DNA of 64,000 nucleotides, taken from Prunus persica. Its lineage: Eukaryota; Streptophyta; Magnoliopsida; Rosales; Rosaceae. The notes under the pieces were generated by a model. The model made no database searches and was not told the origin of the DNA. It worked only from the letters and a program-made list of their open reading frames with translations. The stretch covers positions 10,039,638 to 10,103,637 of the forward strand of contig NC_034010.1 of the NCBI RefSeq assembly GCF_000346465.2. Direction: 5' to 3'. The position numbers and the translations under genes were made by a program. Below, in pieces: positions 1-11,989 of this stretch. How positions within the stretch are numbered: position 1 is the first letter of the stretch; each line of letters begins with the position of its first letter.

Positions 1-1149
1 AGTTCAACTTCCAATTAGTCTAACCTAATTTACTTCACAAAATACTTTAACTACTATAGTTATATAGACAAGAAATTAAACACGTAACATACTCACGTAA
101 ACACAAAAGGTGTTTTTGAAAGAATGATTTAATTAACAACGAAATTGAAAGAGAAAATAAGTAGAAAGTCACGAAACACAAGGATGAGAAATTCAAATTG
201 ATAAAAGCACTAGGGCAATGAATTCACCACTAGTAATCCGATCTAGCCTCTTATTCACCTACATATTAACTAACCAATTGATGTCGCCACTTAGTTTTCC
301 TTTTTCATGAAATACCTATGGTATTTAGGCTAACTTGTATATTCCTACATGAAATTTTCCTATGGTATTTAGGTCAAATATCAACACATAGAAACTCATT
401 AAGATGAGTGAAAGCATCCAACAAGCATGTAAATTCTGGGAGTATGATATTTACTCTAGACGAATTACAAATCCTAATCACAAGAAGCAAGCCTCAAATT
501 AAGTATGGTATTTACTCTAATTTGCATTCGATTCACTCAATTAAAAGTCTAGATGGTGATCAAGCGTCAAGATATTCAACCAAGTTATTCAGCACAGTGA
601 TTAAGAATCCAACATCAAACAGCAATCAATAGATAGGTAAAATAAGAAAACTCCCTGGGTAAGTAATTGACTCCTCTTCTTACTTTGACTGGGATAACAC
701 GCCAATTAATTTGCACGCATGTTTGGGGTTGTTCCTCCTCCAATAAAATTCAGCAATAATATGTAAATTGAAGATATTGGCTTATCTTTCCAGCAATATA
801 TCGCACTCCTTGAGGAAAAATCAGAAAAATCTTCAAATAGTCATTCTTCCACAGCAGCACAGTTTTGATAGGATTACATCTTATGCTGACTTAACTTCAA
901 AGACTGCTCCCATTGGCTTCTCCGAAAATTCTAGAAAAATTCCATAGTCATCTTCAAGATCTTAGCTTTCATCTTCAATGGTCTCATACTCAAACTCCAC
1001 CAAAAAGTCATATTTTCGTTGAAAACCAATTACTTGCTTCTGAAAGCTAAAAATTGAGAAAATAAAGTAATAAGTCCTTTTTAAATCAAATTCTCCTGCA
1101 AAAACTAAGTATAAAGATTACATAAATATGTAAATTTATGGACTTATCA
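1..1149 (-). mobile_element. LTR-like retrotransposon fragment (minus orientation)
   Basis: Read on the minus strand the segment begins TGATAAGTCC at 1149, the same start as the plus-oriented LTR beginning at 1181, and runs off the left window edge. It shares short landmarks with the other LTR-like segment at 5765-7196, for example the phrase ataaaagcactaggg near 200 and near 6020. It has no credible coding region; the 74-aa frame at 408-632 resembles nothing I know. The LTR call is inference from terminal motifs and similarity to the neighbouring copies. Confidence 0.4.
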
Positions 1150-1180
1150 GGGACTAGCAAAATCTAGGTTTGGGGGTATT

Positions 1181-2688
1181 TGATAAGTCATTTATATATC
1201 ATATAAATTTACTCTTTTCATTTAGATGTTGTATGCAAAAGTTGATTGTTCTATAGTGATCTTCACATATTCCAGCTTTTGTGTTTTCAGGAACTCTAAA
1301 ATGCCAAAAATGGAGAAATTACTTTTTACTAGGAGATTTTGGATGAAACCACTTAGAGATGAAAGTTAAGAGGTCATGAGATGTTGTTTCAAAATTTGAG
1401 AGTTATTGGGCTAGCCAACTATTCAGAACGAATTATTAAAGTCAGGGCATGTGCCATACGGGCACATTGGAGCTGTTGGGCTTGAGGACGATTTTAGGCA
1501 CGTTTATGGGATTTTACTTGGAAAATATTTGTCATAAAAATTGTAGTTGACGTCAATACCTTTTCAATGATATCTTAGAAGTTCAATTTGGTGAAGATTA
1601 AACCCACCAAAAGCCCAGAATTGGAATATCTGTTGTAAGTCGCAAAGAATTAAGAAAGCGGACTTGTACTTTCTTTTTTTCATATTTCCTATTGGTTACA
1701 ATTTGTTTGGTTGTTCATGCCTTGCAAGTTAAGTTATTTGAGATTTACTAGGACTAAGAAAAGGTAGAGAGATCATATAAAAAGAAAAGCCTAGGTAAAA
1801 AAAAAAAGGGACTGGACGGGCCCGTTCATCAAGAAGATAATATGGCGCTAGGCGTGTGCGTGCGATGTTGTATTTCAGGGTTTCTTCTTTCACTCTTATG
1901 ATATTATTTTCTGTGCTGTTAATTATGTTCATGTGTAACTACACTTTAATCTAGGGCGAGGTTAAGCCCTAGCATGATGATATAGTACTGTACATTTATT
2001 TATCCATTAATGTAATTTGGTGTTTGAACTTTTAACATGCCAAGTGTTATACTAGTAATGTGCTTTGATGCTTGATCACCATTATGGTATATGATTAAGT
2101 TATATGATGCAAAATTGAGTGAATGCCACACTGATTTTTAGTATGCTTCTGGCAATTAAAAGGTGTGATTACTTAGGGTAAATGCCATGCAGTAAGAATT
2201 ACATGATTGATTTAGTTACTGGTGCTCATCGTACTCTTCATGTTTATATCCAGCCTAAATGCCATAGGGAGACTACATGTTGTAGGAATTATTCTAGCAT
2301 AAATGCCATAGGGAGAATAAATATAAGGTAACCAATCTTCTATATGGAATTACCTCTTAATGGATGAATGAACATAAGTGCTATATTAGATTGCTTGTGG
2401 TGGACGCCTAGCCTTAGTGTCTTATCTTCCTGATTTTCTCAACCAATTAATAATCCTTCAAAATTTTCTTTCCAATTTGTGTTTTATTTTATTCGCATTG
2501 AATCCAAAAAAATAATAATAATAATTCATTGATTTACAAGTCAAGTATATAGTACATATTTTCAATTGACTTTAGTCTTCGTGGGAATGACCTCGAATTT
2601 ACCTTTGCTATGCTAATAATAACCTTGTTCTATTGTGAGTATAGATAGCGTTTTAACCTCTGTTTTGCAAGTGGTTAAAATCCTATCA
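1181..2688 (+). mobile_element. LTR of a gypsy-like retrotransposon (plus orientation)
   Basis: The segment starts TGATAAGTCA directly after a purine-rich stretch (ggtttgggggta, about 1168-1179) that would serve as a polypurine tract, and ends near 2688 with the matching inverted TATCA. Near 2580-2600 it carries the phrase cgtgggaatgacctcg, typical in my experience of plant LTR ends. Length is about 1.5 kb. The internal part of the element upstream is missing and is replaced by the minus-oriented LTR at 1-1149. Confidence 0.5.
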
Positions 2689-5600
2689 CATTCTGTTGCA
2701 ACATCCAAAACTATCACCTTCTCATGCAATTCCTGATATCTTCTCATATTTGAAATCTATCATTTCCCTTGTAAATCAAAACCTCCTCATCACCATCATT
2801 CTTCTCAAGCAAACTTAAAATGCTCGTTTTATGAAGATGAATGCCCCAGCACCTGAACTTGCATATGCGCTCGCATTTTCTTTAAAGAAACTCTTGAAAA
2901 GTGGAAGATGATGTATAAGATGATGCATAAGCAAACAAGCAAACAAGCAAACAAGCAAGAAAGCAAACAAGCAAACAAGCAAATTCATAAATCAATCCTT
3001 TACCAGACAATACAAAATCTCCTTTTTGCTTACGTCAGGCCTAGGAAGATTCAGTAGCAAGCAATTATCCTTTTCTCTTCATGAAAATCCAAGTAATAAC
3101 AACCCAACAAGCCATCTATAGGAGAATAATTACCAAGAATCCTGTTGCAAGATTGAATCTCTACCATCTGCTAACACATATAGCTATTGTAAAAAAAAAC
3201 AAAACAAAAGGCTAGACCATGCCAATATACATACTGAAACCTTTTGCCTAACATCCAACCCCACTGCTCACAAGTTTTGTTAACTTTCATAGCTAAAACC
3301 CATACACTCAAACCTAGCCAGCATGCTAAACGACCCAAAAGCTAGATTAAACTTTGCTACTTGGGTCAATACTCTAATAACAAGCCCAAAGTCGGGTTGC
3401 TGGAATTCATAACAAGGTGTTGGAAGTAGCTTTAATCAAATGTGTTCCAAGCTTAACATCCAAGCATACCAGAATGATATGGTTTGCCACTAGAACCCAC
3501 AACTTGTGACATGGATGCAGGCACAAGCATTTTTATGCTCAATGCAATGAATAAATTATTATCAAACATGCAATTAATGAAAGGGCTCTTGTTGGCGCTC
3601 ACTTGAGGCAAACAAGCACAAGAAGTTGCAGATGATGACTGGGGGCCTTCCCAAACTTCCTTGGAATGGGAGAAGTACTGGACAAGATCCATGAGAAGTA
3701 CTGGACAAAGCCTGTTGGAACAATTCAAAACACATGTTGAAAGAAGCAATAGGAAACCATGCGAATGCCAGACCATTAGCAAGCACCCCGCACAAGCAGC
3801 ATAATGTATATAATTCAAGTCCCATGAATAATTTAAGTTCCGATAGCTGAAATCTGAGGCTTTCCACAGAAAAAATACAACTGCTACATGAAATGAGTTA
3901 CCATGCCAAAGGCCGAAACGCTAAATGCAATGAAGAACTAGCAAACGAGCGTCGACAACATGGGACAACTATTACTTCTAACAGAGGTGCAGTACTCTCA
4001 AAGAAAAGAGGAGCCGAAAAGGGCATTCCAGGTGCCAAAAGGATATAAGGAGGTGCATAAAGGTATTCTCTCAGGCATTGGAAGGTTATTTTCCCTACTT
4101 GCACATGCTTAACTTGCAAATAAATTTATCGATGATAAGTTGCAACATCAAGCATGAATAAAAAAGGACTAGCTTTTCACACTACAATTGAGGTTTCATG
4201 CCCAGAAAAGCAAGTCATCTCATGCCAAGCAAGATGTGAAAAATGAAGAAAAAGGATTCGGGCACAACAAGTCCTTGCTAGTATAAAAAGTTAGTTCCAA
4301 AGGAAGGCATGTCAAATTCTAACCAATCAAAACAACATGCCAAAGCAAAAGAAAAAGAAATGCAATTGCAAAGTCATATATAAAAAAGAATTCCTTACCA
4401 AACTTTACCAAAGCCTAGAAGTAGATTGCCCCAAGCTATGAAGTTGGGCAAGCTCAAGCTTCCAACAGCTATCCATAGTAGGTTCCGTGGCTTCATTTCA
4501 CAATCAGTGAAAAAATTGCAGTTGCAGGAAAGACCAAATATCACTTTTCTTCTTTGCCAAAGCACAAGTCCAACGCACAACAACAAGCAAGCAAAGAAAA
4601 AAAATATAAAAAAAAAGTATAGACACTTTCATGAAGTTTGCTCCAAGCTGCTGGAAAATTCATCTTTGAAGCAAGATGCTGGAAAGAACATAAAGGAAAG
4701 AAGAAAAGAGAATAAGAAAATTAGTCAATATCATGTCCACAAGCAATCAAGCCCCTTGAATACTATTCGTAAGATTCAAGCATCTTGCATTGAAAAAAAA
4801 ATTAAAAAAATAAAATAACAAAGGACAAGAGAGCAATTATGTCCATAGCCATGCTCAAAGAATCCAGTCATAAATTGATATAAACATAGAATTTTCAAGG
4901 TAGATCATCAATAAATCAAGCAAGGCTGTCATGCAAGGAACAAAATTTTAGCCAAGCAAAACAAAGATTGTCCTTTTCAACATGCCAAGAAACCTAATTA
5001 TCTCAATCTCAACTGATATCAAGCAAGCATATCAGTACAACATGTCAAGCAAGGCTCTTGTTAATGAAGGTACCCAGTCAAACTACAACCACAAGCTGCA
5101 AGTCAAGCTATCCCATGCTAGGCTAGAAATAAAAAATAAAAATCCCTTATGCAAAGCACTTCCAAAACATGGAAGATACATGCAAGCCTACCGAATCAAT
5201 TTAATCAAGCTTCAAAGCAGATCATTTCCAAACCACGCTAGCTGATGCTCGTATCAAGTAAATGAGCCCATTCACTATGGTGTTGTAAACAAGGCAAAAA
5301 AAATTGGAGTTGGACGAGCATTTATAAGAAACATTCAAACTAAGTCATGCAAGCCAATTAGATAAGCCAAGCGAAGCCAAGCAAAAAAGCTAGGAAACAA
5401 GAAGTGTAACAGATCAAAGCACATAATTAGGGTGTTCATGCTATTCCCAATTCACATGAAGAAATCAAGCATAGGCATTGAAGGCAATAAGCATGCTCAT
5501 ACAAAAGCGAGACCAAATTGATGAATGAGGCCAATGCTCAATGCACCAAAACATGCCAAGCAAAACTTATACACAAGCTTTCTAACCATTCTAGCTAGAA

Positions 5601-5764
5601 CATCCCACTTTTAGAATATTACTAGAAATTAACTTTACAACCAACAAATCCCAAAATTTCCATATTACAACTAGACATATCAAGCTTCATTTTCCCAAAA
5701 TTTTGTTGCATTTAGAGCTAGGGAAGCATGCCAAACAAATTCCCAAAATAGGCTAATAGGATTT
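2689..5764. other. Gene-free A-rich stretch with an 8-bp microrepeat
   Basis: I see no gene here. The stretch is rich in the words catgcc and aagcaag, with an 8-bp (aagcaaac)n run at about 2931-2983. Frames such as 4426-4818 (130 aa) and 4982-5245 (87 aa) have low-complexity Lys/Gln/Ser-rich translations and no recognisable domain. Similar catgcc-rich sequence recurs at 10.4-10.6 and 11.1-11.3 kb, so this is probably untranslated retrotransposon interior. Confidence 0.4.
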
Positions 5765-7196
5765 TTAGTACCTGCGCAAACAAGGTTAAAATCACATAAA
5801 ATACTTGCAAGAATACAAGACTATTGTAGTATAGATGCTCATGCAAGGTCGTTCTCCTCAAGGACTATTTAGCAATTTATGTAAAAACAAATTCCAATTT
5901 ACTACCTAGAATTAAAAATAGAGAAAGATGAATATGAAGTTGGTTGATTCTAAAAACAAATATTAAACAAAAACAAATACGATTGAAGGAAAGAGTTTTG
6001 AATATCAATTTATAAAAGCACTAGGGTTCCACCATCACCTAGCAATCCTATGAATTTTTACCAATTACTTATGATTTGCTCATGCCACTTTGAAGGTTAA
6101 GTTTTCCTAATTTATATTCTACTTGGATCCTCCAACATAGAACGTATATCCAACATGCAATCCGTCCGAACGTTCGGATCAAATCTGAACATGAAAGACT
6201 CATTAAGTTTTGTGAAAACCTTTTGAAAAACCATGCAACCCTTAAGACGTGGTGTTCATCTTAAGTGAAATTACAATCATTAATCACAAGAAGCTAGCAT
6301 CAATTTCAGGGAACCTTCCGACCAAAATTGCATCCAATTACTTTTCTAAAGATCCTAATGGTGATCAGGCATTAAGACAATTAGATAGTTTAAAACAGTG
6401 ATTAACAATTCAAAGTATGCATGCACTCAATCATAAGCAATTAAATAAAAATCACATATTCATGCTAAGGTTCAAGGCTTCAACCTAGCAAAAGAGAATT
6501 AGTTACACATAATCATAATTGAAATCCAAGAAAATATCATTACGAATGAATAAGAATGAAAACACCTGAAAGTAGCGAAAATCCAAAACCCTAGCAATTG
6601 CTCCAAAAGCCAAAAAGAAGTCAAAAGGAAGTCCCCAAATTTCTGTGAAAAGAAGCTTAAATATATCCTAAAACCTAGCTGCCCAATCCCCACAAAGAAA
6701 CTAAGTTAAAATAAAATAATACTAGGAAATAAAGTCCAAATTGGATTACAAGAATCTGCCTAAAATCTGCCCAGCCACGTTTTCGCCTCAAATCTTCTCC
6801 AAATCTGGCCCAAAATAGCTTGTTTTAAAGATAAAAATATTCTAAACACTTCTCTAGAAGGCCACAAACCCATCCGAGGTCATCTTGGGCTCCAAAAATA
6901 CAATAAAAGCCCAAACCGTCACTATTCCAACACCATGCACTGCTCCTTTATTTTATCGCCAGAAAATAACCGCTTGGTAGAAAAATCTGAAATTCTGATA
7001 CGATCAAGCTAAGTGACTCTCGAACGTCCTCCAACTGGAATTACTCCAAAATTAGTCCATTTGTTTATGTTTTGCTCCAGAGGACGTCGAATGTCCTATA
7101 TTGGAAATATAATTCAAAGTATCAAAATTCTTCCAAAATATTAACCAAAAAGTACTAAGAATGAGGTTAAATATATAATATAAAATATACCCATCA
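5765..7196 (-). mobile_element. LTR-like segment (minus orientation)
   Basis: On the minus strand it starts TGATGGGTAT at 7196 and near its other end has ccttgaggagaacgacc (about 5850-5870), equivalent to the cgtgggaatgacctcg landmark of the 1181-2688 LTR. It is a diverged relative of the LTRs at 1-2688. The far boundary near 5765 is approximate. No gene was seen inside. Confidence 0.4.
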
Positions 7197-7798
7197 TAGG
7201 CCATGCAGCAGGAACTGCACAACTCCAGCAGCTTAACCCTTACTTTTAAATTCCACCAAAATTCATTTTTGCTTCAAATGACACAAGACCAATTCCAAAA
7301 TAACCATTGAGAAGTATATTTTCTGGTGTCAAAAGTTTCAATTCAAATTTAAAGGAAAAAAATCAAAAATACAAATAATAGTCCACAAGTTACTTCGAGA
7401 CATTTTTACAAACACTTGACATGCATTACCCAAGTGAGCTTGTATGAGCTTCGTTTATCACGAAGCTAAAACTCTAAATCAGAAGCTCAACCTCAGAATG
7501 CAGTGCCTAAGCCACAAGTTTTGAGAGTACAAAGTAATTTAAGCTTCAAGCATAGAAAAGAAGCATACAACAAAGGCATCAACAACATACTTCAGAAAAA
7601 ATGAAGGTAGAGAACACTACAATGGTTGGATGATCCTCAATTTTGGATATGTTATAAATAACACAATTTCTAGTAAATTTTGTGAAGCAAGCACAATCAT
7701 CCGAAAACAAGTGCAGAAACCGAATATGCTTAAACTCACCAGCATTGATGAACACAAAAGTTGCAGACCAAGTTTGAGGCATCATAAAAATTTCAAAA
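7197..7798. other. No feature recognised
   Basis: AT-rich sequence without a supportable gene. The 78-aa minus-strand frame at 7579-7815 has no recognisable domain. The right edge coincides with the point where the LTR remnant at 7799 becomes similar to 10218-10384. Confidence 0.3.
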
Positions 7799-8252
7799 AT
7801 ATGTAAGTTATTCATTGAAATGAATCAAGCAATTCTGAAAGCAAAAATCAAAGCAGTTCCTTAGCTTCTTCCTTTTGTTTCTCTAATTGTTTTAAAATTC
7901 CTCTCGTTCCCTTATTCCTATAACCTAGGAATTCATAGTTCTATCGACTAGAAGTTTTAGATCAAGTGGTATCAGAGTACTAGATCCAAGAGGGTGACAG
8001 TGGTTTATGGTCTCAACTCGAAACCAACGTAAAGCTTGTGGAGAAAAAATTTTAGGTCGTTTGCTCGTACACCGAAAGCTAAGGTCCAAGAGTGACATTA
8101 TGACTGCAAAAAATAAATAGGATACATCTAATGATGGTTATTGCATCACTAAGCTTGAGCAACAAGTTGAAAACTTGTCTGCATCAATCCCTAAACTCAT
8201 GGAGAGTTTGAAGACTAGAAAACCTTCACATCCATCAACTGCATATGAGCCT

Positions 8253-8880
8253 TGTTAATGCCTCATACCATCATGGTGAGCCGAGCCCATCACAAATCAC
8301 CACGTGGCCGTAGATGGCTCCCTTAAACTAATACCGACTCGAGCAAATGTGATGTCTCGGATATCAATCAAAGGTCTCCCGACCAAAACCTGACTGAGCA
8401 AGAGTGAATCAGTGCTCGGGCGCCGGATACTGAGCCGACCACTGTGGTATCGTGTGTGACCAGAGGTGCATCAATGCTCAACAAGCGTCACCAGACCCTT
8501 GTCAGGAAAGTGAACGAGATTAGTTAATGCATTTCCCATATGAAGCAGGTGTCGCCTTACCCCTCGATCCTCGATAAAGAAGCTGATGATGGAGAGGGAT
8601 CATTTAATATACTTCCCAACCAAAGCCACATGTCACTTGTTCACACAATCTTTGTCAGATAGCATGGTGATCTAAACAGGTCATTTAATGTACTCTAGTC
8701 CCACTTGGGAGAGGGGAGATAAATATCTCCTCCTTAAATAACTTTGTCCCTCCCTCTCCCCTCTATAAATACCCCAAAGTCCTTTTGATTTAGCATTCAC
8801 TATGAGTGACTAGCCATTAAGTGGGAAAGAAGAAGAAGAACATATTCGAGCACATAAATTTCTCAAACGAGTCAGAAAGA
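8253..8880 (+). mobile_element. Nested LTR, probably a solo LTR
   Basis: The segment starts TGTTAATGCC, is higher in G+C than the host element, and has a clear promoter-like ctctataaataccc at about 8760-8774, as expected for U3 of an LTR. It interrupts the gypsy element between a gag N-terminal remnant and integrase sequence. The right end, near the words gagcaca (about 8856) to aaacga (8880), is not certain, and I could not see a target duplication. Confidence 0.45.
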
Positions 8881-8884
8881 CTAC

Positions 8885-9205
8885 ATACTGAAGTGAAGGC
8901 ACAACTGAAACATTCTCAGCAATGATATAAAGCTTGCCATGATAAGCATTATGGGCCATGTAACGTCAAAGAAGGTGACCAAGTATGGTTACACCTTGGA
9001 ATGGAGCGGCTAACTGGTGAAGGCAAGAAACTGAAGCCAATTCGTTATGGACCGTTTTCAAGATCATCAAACAAATTGGTGATAATGCCCTTCAACTTGA
9101 ATTACCACCATACATGCATATGTACTCAGTCATCAATCTCGAGAATCTTAAACTTTTTGAGCCATCTCTACTTGATGATGATCTTGGAACGGAAGGTTCG
9201 TGAGA
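8885..9205 (+). pseudogene. Gypsy integrase C-terminal fragment
   Basis: Translation across small frame breaks gives a typical gypsy pol C-terminus: an approximate KEGDQVWLHL motif near 8970, then MERLTGEGKKLKP (frame starting 9001), a YGPF motif, and IGDNALQLELPP from another frame near 9078. This is the GPY/F module after the integrase core. The frame is broken after YGPF, and the upstream catalytic core is missing, so it is a relic. Cassandra (9211) follows immediately. Confidence 0.7.
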
Positions 9206-9210
9206 CTCGA

Positions 9211-9833
9211 TGTCACATCCCGGGATCGGCTCCGCCGTAGCACGATATTGTCCGCTTTGGGCCCCCCTCTCTGCCCTCACGGTTTTGTTTCTGGGAGCTC
9301 ACGAGCAACTTCCCAGTGGGTCACCAATCCTGGGATTGCTCTAGCTCCAACTCCCTTAACTTTAGAGTTCCTATGACTCCGAAGCCAGTGAGCAACCAAA
9401 AGGCCTCGTGCTAGATGAAGGCGGGCATGTACATATAAGACATATCACCCCCTCTCCGTTGGTTGATGTGAGATGTTACAATCTCCCCCCCCCCCTCCCT
9501 TAGGGGCCCGACGTCCTCGTCGGCACACTCGCACCACAAGGCAGAGTGGCTCTGATACCAAATTGTCACATTCCGAGATCGGCTTCGCCGTAGCACGATA
9601 TTGTCCGTTTTGGGCCCCCCTCTCTGCCCTCACGGTTTTGTTTTCGGGAGCTCACGAGCAACTTCCCAGTGGGTCACTCATCCTAGGATTGCTCTAGCTC
9701 CAACTTGCTTAACTTCGGAGTTCCTATGACTCCGAAGCTAGTGAGCTCTCAAAAGGCTTCATGCTAGATGAAGGTGAGCATGTACATATAAGGCACATCA
9801 CCCACTCTCCGTTGGTTAATGTGGGATGTTACA
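9211..9833 (-). mobile_element. Cassandra TRIM element (complete, two LTRs)
   Basis: Two 270-bp direct repeats (9211-9480 and 9564-9833) flank an 83-bp interior. On the minus strand the LTR starts TGTAACATC and ends TGTGACA. The interior has a primer-binding site TGGTATCAGAGCCAC (complement of 9546-9560) next to the 5' LTR and a purine tract (complement of 9482-9502) before the 3' LTR. Each LTR holds a 5S-rRNA-like domain with words such as ctccgaagttaag and gggtga, which defines Cassandra. It encodes no protein, so it needs enzymes in trans. The flanks are ctcga and atcga, a near-perfect 5-bp target duplication. Confidence 0.9.
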
Positions 9834-10384
9834 ATCGACATGGAAAGTATGAGTATTTCTGTATTGGAGGTCAATTTCCTAGCAAGTCGAAGTGGTATAT
9901 TCAAGACAAGGCAATAATAGAGTTTCCTCATCTCACAATTTAGCTTGACTAGGAGCTCAAGCATCTTAAATGGGAGAGCCATGTTCCAAGAGGATCTACC
10001 AACAGAAATAAACATAATATAATATAATTAATTAATTATATTATATTATATTATTAAATTATTTAAAATCATAAAAACAAATGGTTTATAATGAGTTGTT
10101 ATAAACCATAAGAAGTTAATGGCTTTAAATGAGTTAGATTTTAGGCCATTCATTCTCAATGGCTCAAAATAATTTACTATTTTAATTTAGTTAATTTTAG
10201 CAACCAAACCTTGTATAAATACGTAAGTTATTCATTGAAATGAATCAAGCAATCCTGAAAGCAAAACTCAAAGCAATTCCTTTGCTTCTTCCTTTTGTTT
10301 CTCTAATTGTCTTAAAATTCCTCTCGTTCCCTTATTCCTTTAAACTAGGAATTCATAGTTCTATCAACTAGAAGTTTTGAATCA

Positions 10385-10816
10385 CTCATACCATGCCAAA
10401 TCATTGTAGTCAAAACACTTAAGCATATCAATAACACGCCATGCCTAAAGCTATCTCACAAGCTAGCTCCAAGCAATTATGAACTATCAAGATTATCTAT
10501 GCCCAAAACAAAACAAAGTTCATGCAATTCTTTCAAGCAAAACAAGCTAAGAAAATTAATCATGTCAAACAAAAAAACAATCCCATGCTAGGCTAAACTC
10601 ACGCGTTGCCTTACCATGACGAAAGGAGACATGTTGTTGCAAAGACAAAGTACTATGCCACTTCGCACACCAGTTTTTAGGCATGTTTAATTGATTATTT
10701 GGCCCATCTCATTGTCACTTTATTGCCCCAAAAATCAAGGGGACTAATGTTGAGGCCCAAAAGCCATTAAAACCCAATATGACATACAAAATAGGGGATA
10801 AATTAGTCATGTATTA
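10385..10816. other. No gene; catgcc-rich sequence
   Basis: Gene-free sequence rich in catgcc and aagc words, like 2.7-5.7 kb. It lies between the 3' LTR of the deleted gypsy element and a Cassandra solo LTR, and is probably the interior of an older retrotransposon. Confidence 0.3.
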
Positions 10817-11080
10817 TGTAACATCCCACATCGACTAACGGAGAGGGGGTGATGTGCCTTATATGTACATGCTCACCTCCATCTAATACGAGGCCTTTTG
10901 GGAGCTCACTGGCTTCGGAGTCATGAGAACTCCAAAGTTAAGCGAGTTGGGGCTAGAGCAATCCAAAGATGAGTGACCTACTGGGAAGTTGCTTGTGAGT
11001 TCTCAGAAACAAAACCATGAGTGCAGGGGGCCCAAAGCGGACAATATTGTGCTACAGTAGAGCCGATCCAGGATGTGACA
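10817..11080 (+). mobile_element. Cassandra solo LTR
   Basis: A single Cassandra LTR of 264 bp, starting TGTAACATCCC and ending ggatgtgaca, opposite in orientation to the complete element at 9211-9833. The 5S-like part is easily seen: ggccttttgggagctcac, then aactccaaagttaagcgag, then gatgagtgacc. There is no second LTR, primer-binding site or purine tract, so it is a solo LTR. I see no clear 5-bp target duplication (flanks tatta and tatcc). Confidence 0.88.
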
Positions 11081-11547
11081 TATCCAATTATATTTTCAAC
11101 AAAATAAATATGTACGCAAGCTTTTATACAAATTTTAATAGTATCCATGTCATGCCAAAACCCTATTCCTTCAATTCTTATATGTCACTAAGGTAGGTCA
11201 CAAAAGCCCACGTCACTATAACACATACCCAAGCATTCCAAGCACACGCCAAATAACTCCATGTCATGCTAATATATTTTTCCTATGCCAATCACCTACC
11301 AAGCTCACATGAACCCAAATAATGTGGTTCACAGGGCTTGCACGAGGGATTGTAGTATGGAAGGTTATGGAGGTCCACAAGGCCCACGAAAGCTCTTAGA
11401 TAATGGAGACTTTGGGCTAGTTACTTGGGGGCACCTTCGGGATGCTTTGGGCCTAGTTCTCGCTAACTCAGAAAAAGAGGGAATGAAGGCCTGATTCACC
11501 ACTTTATGGCAGTCCAAGAATGAACAAGCCCGGACAAGCCTTCTGAC
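11081..11547. other. No gene recognised
   Basis: Short frames such as 11285-11494 (69 aa) have no recognisable domain. The base composition matches the adjacent gag remnant, so this is likely 5' interior sequence of the same retrotransposon. Confidence 0.3.
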
Positions 11548-11850
11548 GAAAAAAGACCCCTACCGGAATAATCCTTATTCCAATACATACAACCTCGGTT
11601 GGCTAAACCATCCAAATTTTTCATGGAGCAATAATCAAAATGTGTTGAGACCACCACCTGGCTTTCCACCTCAAGAGAAGAAAATAAATATGGAAGATGT
11701 GCTTACTCAGTTGATTATGTCTACCACCCAATTTGGACACAAAAATCCAATTTCAGAATCAGCATGCTTCTATTTGGAATTTGGAGGTGCAAGTAGGCCA
11801 ATTAGCTAATGTAACAAGTGGAAGAAACCAAGGAGTATTGCCAAGCCAAA
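11548..11850 (+). pseudogene. Athila-like gypsy gag fragment
   Basis: From 11548 the plus frame reads a characteristic gag stretch: NPYSNTYN, then HPNFSWSNN, then PPPGFPPQEK, followed by the segment WNLEVQVGQLAN after a shift near 11770. These motifs are typical of the gag region of Athila/Tat-type gypsy elements before the nucleocapsid. The frame is broken and no protease or RT follows; the LTR-like segment from about 11990 cuts it off. Confidence 0.7.
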
Positions 11851-11989
11851 GCAAAAAATAAAGAACAAGCAAAGGCAATCACTCTTTGTAATGGGAAGTA
11901 AGTGAATACAGCGGCCGACTTGGAAAAATAAGAATTAGAACAAAGTTTATTTCACATTTGAAGATGATCTGATACGGCCGTTCGATTTC

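Larger units (their letters stand above)
7799..10384 (+). mobile_element. Deleted Ty3/gypsy element with nested insertions
   Basis: Two direct repeats bound this unit: 7799-7964 and about 10218-10384, the 3' parts of the two LTRs, both starting at gtaagttattcattg and ending gAATCA or gATCA. The left copy is followed after 2 bp by a primer-binding site, TGGTATCAGAG (7967-7977), that fits plant initiator tRNA-Met. Inside remain a gag start (about 8095-8250) and an integrase C-terminal segment (8885-9205); protease, RT and RNase H are gone. A separate LTR (8253-8880) and a Cassandra element (9211-9833) are nested in it. The 3' LTR contains TATA sequence tataaatac near 10213 and may start near 10013. 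Confidence 0.65.

Noticed and set aside
4426..4818. 130-aa frame rich in Lys and Gln
   Set aside because: Low-complexity translation of A-rich DNA; no domain, no plausible promoter, surrounded by retrotransposon-like sequence.
9481..9563. Possible tRNA because of the TGGTATCAGAGCCAC motif
   Set aside because: The motif is the primer-binding site of Cassandra, complementary to initiator tRNA-Met; no cloverleaf can be drawn around it.
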